DNA of 64,000 nucleotides from Phragmites australis (Eukaryota > Streptophyta > Magnoliopsida > Poales > Poaceae): assembly GCF_958298935.1 (NCBI RefSeq), contig NC_084934.1, positions 2,172,501 through 2,236,500 of the forward strand, given 5' to 3'. Shown here piece by piece: positions 60,848 to 64,000 of this stretch. Position 1 is the first letter of the stretch, and every line of letters starts with the position of its first letter. Made by a program: the position numbers and the translations under genes. Below the pieces are notes generated by a model that was not told the DNA's origin, did no database searches, and saw nothing but the letters and a program-made list of their open reading frames with translations.

Positions 60848-61258
60848 CACTACTACAGAATAGGTTATTAGTAACGTCTCATCAGTGTCGGTTCAAACAT
60901 AACCGGTATTGTTAACATATTAGTACCGGTTCTTAAACTTTAATATTGGTTCCAGCCAAGAACTGGCGCGCGCGGGAGTTTAACATATTAGTGCCGGTAG
61001 GAACTAGAACCGGTACTGATGCCTTTGAGAACCGGCACTGATAATTCATTATTAGTTCCGGTTCGTGAATAGAATCGGCACTGATAATTCATTATTAGTT
61101 CCGGTTCGTGAATAGAATCGGCACTGATAATGGTTTTCGATGCCGGTTCTATACCCAATATTGATAGTCACTGACTATCAGTGTCAAGTAATCAGTGTTA
61201 GTAACCCGTCACTGATAACAATTTTGAATCGATACTAATGATGTATTCTGCAGTAGTG
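60848..61258. mobile_element. CACTA-type MITE (411 bp)
   Basis: The ends CACTACTACAGAATA (60848-60862) and TATTCTGCAGTAGTG (61244-61258) are perfect 15-bp inverted repeats. The 3-bp flanks are ctc and ctt, a near match to a CACTA target duplication. The interior is built from 'gtaccggttc / ggcactgataat' subterminal motifs and includes a perfect 43-bp tandem duplication (about 61033-61118). Non-coding. Related to the larger decayed element at 9364-10853. Confidence 0.88.
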
Positions 61259-64000
61259 CTTAATTTTGTAGCGAGCTACGATGATTTTAGGTCATGATTT
61301 TGTTTCCTCAGCATCTTAAGGTATTGGATGTAGCTCAATATCCGATGTCTTCCGGCATACAGGACTTTTAGTATTCAGTAACAGAAGAACAATACTAAGA
61401 CCAATATAAGTATGAAAGCATGGATATATTGGACGTCGTAGGCTAGTAGCGACGTACGTACGTACAGACGGCAGCATCCTAGTGGCTGGTGCTACTGAAC
61501 ATGAAAGCAATGGGGTTAGCTAGGGCTAAACAGAAATGGACATGCCTAAGAGCCCTAATTCTGGCAAAAAAGATGGATCGGTCTGATCACCTGCATCGGT
61601 TGTTGGAGAGGAGAGCAAAACGGCATGTGGTGGTGGGGTTCACCAGCTTGGTCCTGCTGCTCCTGTGCTCTTGTTGCAAAGCTGTGGGATCATCGACACA
61701 CACAAACATACTAACCAGGCCAGTACTGTGCAATGCATGCCTCCACATTCCCCACTCTGATAAAAGATGGCAGCCAAGGCAGAGACATCAGAGAGGGATG
61801 AATGCAGAATGCAAAAGTAGCAGAGAGAGAGAGAGAGAGAGGGCCTTTAGGGGCCCCATGGCTGCTGCCTGCATGCAAGGCTGAAGAAAATAACTCACTT
61901 TGTTTCCTCTCTCCCTCTGCTTTGTTTTCTTTCTCCTCCCCTTAAGTTTGCTGCTTTCTCTCTCTCCTCTTGCATGCATGGTCATGGCCTAACTCGTATA
62001 TCCAGCTACTCCACATTTGATTGAAGTCACACACCAGAAGGGAATGAGAGGTAAAAAAGAAGTTGGCAATGGTCTACAGGATACAGATGACTAGTTCCCA
62101 TGCCACTAGATTTAGTTCTCTGCCTCCAGAAAGCACTCTCAACCGAAGATAAGAACTCCACAGCATTCTTGCATCAAATATTCCATGCAAATAAAGCTGA
62201 TTTGATGGCAGTTCAATTTTTCCTATCATTTTGTGCATGGCCATACTCAGCAGTATTCTTCAGCCCATTTGCATTATTATATATCGATAAGTGAACAAGC
62301 CACTGTAAGAAAATCACTCTCAGAGTTACAGTTCTTGCTAATTCCATCCAATATTCATACCATTTATCAATGAGGAGAACAGATAGCTATGTACATGGTC
62401 AAAAGGAATCAAATGCCTAACAGAGAGGAGCTAAAGTTGTTCAAATGTTTGTACTGAACACTGAAAAAAAAGGAAAATGAACACCGTCTGAAGCTGCCAA
62501 GGAGAAACAGTAGGTTGCCTTGTACGTTTGTCAATTAATTGCTAGCAGGTTGCATCAGAGTTTCTAGCTGAGGACAAAACCTGTGTATATATACTGCTCA
62601 AAAGATGCTGCTGCTGCTGCTGCTGATGGTGATAAGAGTGGCAGGGCACTGCTGCATGCATCTATGCATGGACACTACATGATATTTCACTGGAAAATGC
62701 AACATGCCTGGTTCATTTGATGACCATTCTATCTACTGGTAGTTTATTGATTAATATGAATCTAGAAGAGACCTGGTCTCCACCAATGTGTACAATCTAC
62801 TATGACAAGTCGTTGTCTCAAGCAGTGAAAAAATTGTCCTATATTTGTAAATCCTTGATTGAAAAAATTATCTACTATTACAACTTAATAAAGTTTTAAC
62901 TCTACAATATGCAAAAAAGTAAACTTAGCTAAAGAGATGGGGCCCTATATATCATGATTTCCATCAATACCATGCTCCAGGGTACTGACCGTATTGCCGG
63001 TATCTTTAATCTGTAATAAGAGCTTTTCAGAAAAGCAAAATTGTGATGAAAATTGCTAGCTAAAGTCGCTCTGGTAAGAGTAGACTTTCATTTATGTTCT
63101 GACAAGTGCTGATGACTGTTGAAATCTCTCAGGATCATCTCCTACAGGACTTTTAATGATACACAAAGGTTCTTTGACCATAGGATATAGTCCAACAAAC
63201 CTGATGAATAATAATCCTCTACTTTGTGTTGTTCATATGCTTCTCGTTTAAGTTAATCTGCGGATCTGTTAGACTAATTCAGGCATGATACTACCAACAC
63301 ACAGTCGGCACAACTTCTAGCATTCTCAAAATGCACAAAAGGCTTGCTGTTAGTACATAGTAATACTCATTGCCAATGCTAATGGCTATAAACTTTGCTC
63401 TCCAGAAAGTAAAGGCAAGCACATTTGCTATTGCTCCTAAACCCTACATCTCCTGCAAAAGATTGATGGGGTTGCCCTGTATGCATGGAGAGCAAAACAA
63501 AACATTGCCCCATCTTTTTCAGCTGCACTATCTATCTTCCCTTCAAAGTTCAAAACTTACCCTACCAAACTGGGCATCCATCAAAAGAAGAGGGAATATA
63601 AACCTTTGGAGTGATGACACATCAGAGACGTGAGGCGTGTGGCCATCATCCCCTGTTTGCAGCTTGTGTCCAAGCTGCCTGCCTCCTCCAAAGAAGCTTC
63701 ACTTGAGTCCTCAAAAAAAAAACCTTCACTTTTACATGCCCCAAAAGAAAAAAAAAACAATGTGGCTAGTGACCAAAAAGGGAGTCTCCAAAGTTGCAAT
63801 CAGTCAAGTTGCTAGGCACAACACACCTTCGGTGCAGCACTTAATGTCATGCTGTCATCTCAACAAGGCAATAGCAATACCAAACCATTATGGTGTCAAA
63901 CATCTATCAAGCATCCTCGCATCTTTCTTTCTTTCTTTCTTTCTATCTTAAAGCATCCATCCATCCAATCCTACCCTACCCTATCTACCATGGAGGATCT
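61259..64000. other. Intergenic, nothing recognised to the window end
   Basis: Only short frames were found. Low-complexity pieces are GA at 61820-61840, CT near 61953-61970, (CTG)n at 62606-62624, an A-run at about 63754-63762 and (TTTC)n at 63925-63944. No splice-bounded coding segments, tRNA or known microRNA precursor were noticed. Confidence 0.45.

Noticed and set aside
62485..62510. Possible miR167-like sequence (tgaagctgcca)
   Set aside because: Matches only the first 11 bases of the mature microRNA and no complementary arm was seen nearby.

Overview
This is a plant nuclear window, almost certainly from a grass (Poaceae) and probably panicoid-like; I cannot name the species. The reasons are spliced genes with GC-rich first exons, long GA/CT and AT microsatellites, abundant 'tgcatgca' motifs, and a dense mix of Copia, solo-LTR, CACTA, hAT, Mutator and Stowaway-like elements typical of grass euchromatin. 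There are no prokaryotic features.

Three genes look intact. A single-exon secreted PR-1 protein is on the minus strand (11838-12332). A five-exon cellulose synthase-like C (CSLC, xyloglucan glucan synthase) gene is on the plus strand (35245-37899, 686 residues). A nine-exon AINTEGUMENTA-like AP2 transcription factor, which includes a 9-nt micro-exon, is on the minus strand (44386-48029, 601 residues). From memory, a CSLC gene also neighbours an AP2 gene on rice chromosome 3; this is recollection and was not checked. A fourth gene, a J-domain co-chaperone (about 25338-27858), keeps its splice sites and HPD motif but has an in-frame TAA just before the J domain.

Layout. 1-1.4 kb: decayed Copia gag-protease. 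2.5-5.2 kb: an RCC1-repeat exon split by a 2.2-kb element whose target duplication can still be seen. 5.8-8.6 kb: unidentified exon-like pieces. 9.4-10.9 kb: CACTA-like element. 11.8 kb: PR-1. 13.2-14.5 kb: solo LTR 1. 14.6-15.5 kb: degenerate unknown reading frame. 16.0-19.7 kb: complete hAT element with an 8-bp target duplication and a transposase broken by two lesions. 20-25 kb: AT-rich intergenic DNA. 25-28 kb: J-domain locus. 30-31 kb: Copia gag remnant carrying a small hAT element related to the 16-kb one. 34.5 kb: minisatellite in front of CSLC. 40.6-43.8 kb: old retroelement-like DNA interrupted by solo LTR 2. 44-48 kb: AIL gene. 49-61 kb: MITEs, a Mutator-like element with about 120-bp inverted ends and internal tandem repeats, solo LTR 3, a roughly 0.8-kb foldback hairpin and a 411-bp CACTA MITE. 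61-64 kb: no gene recognised.

The genes do not form a pathway. They act separately in cell-wall xyloglucan synthesis, meristem and organ-growth transcription, apoplastic defence and chaperone function. The most informative content is transposon history: several insertions have exact target duplications, so insertion order and pre-insertion sequence can be read directly. I found no convincing new multi-gene system.
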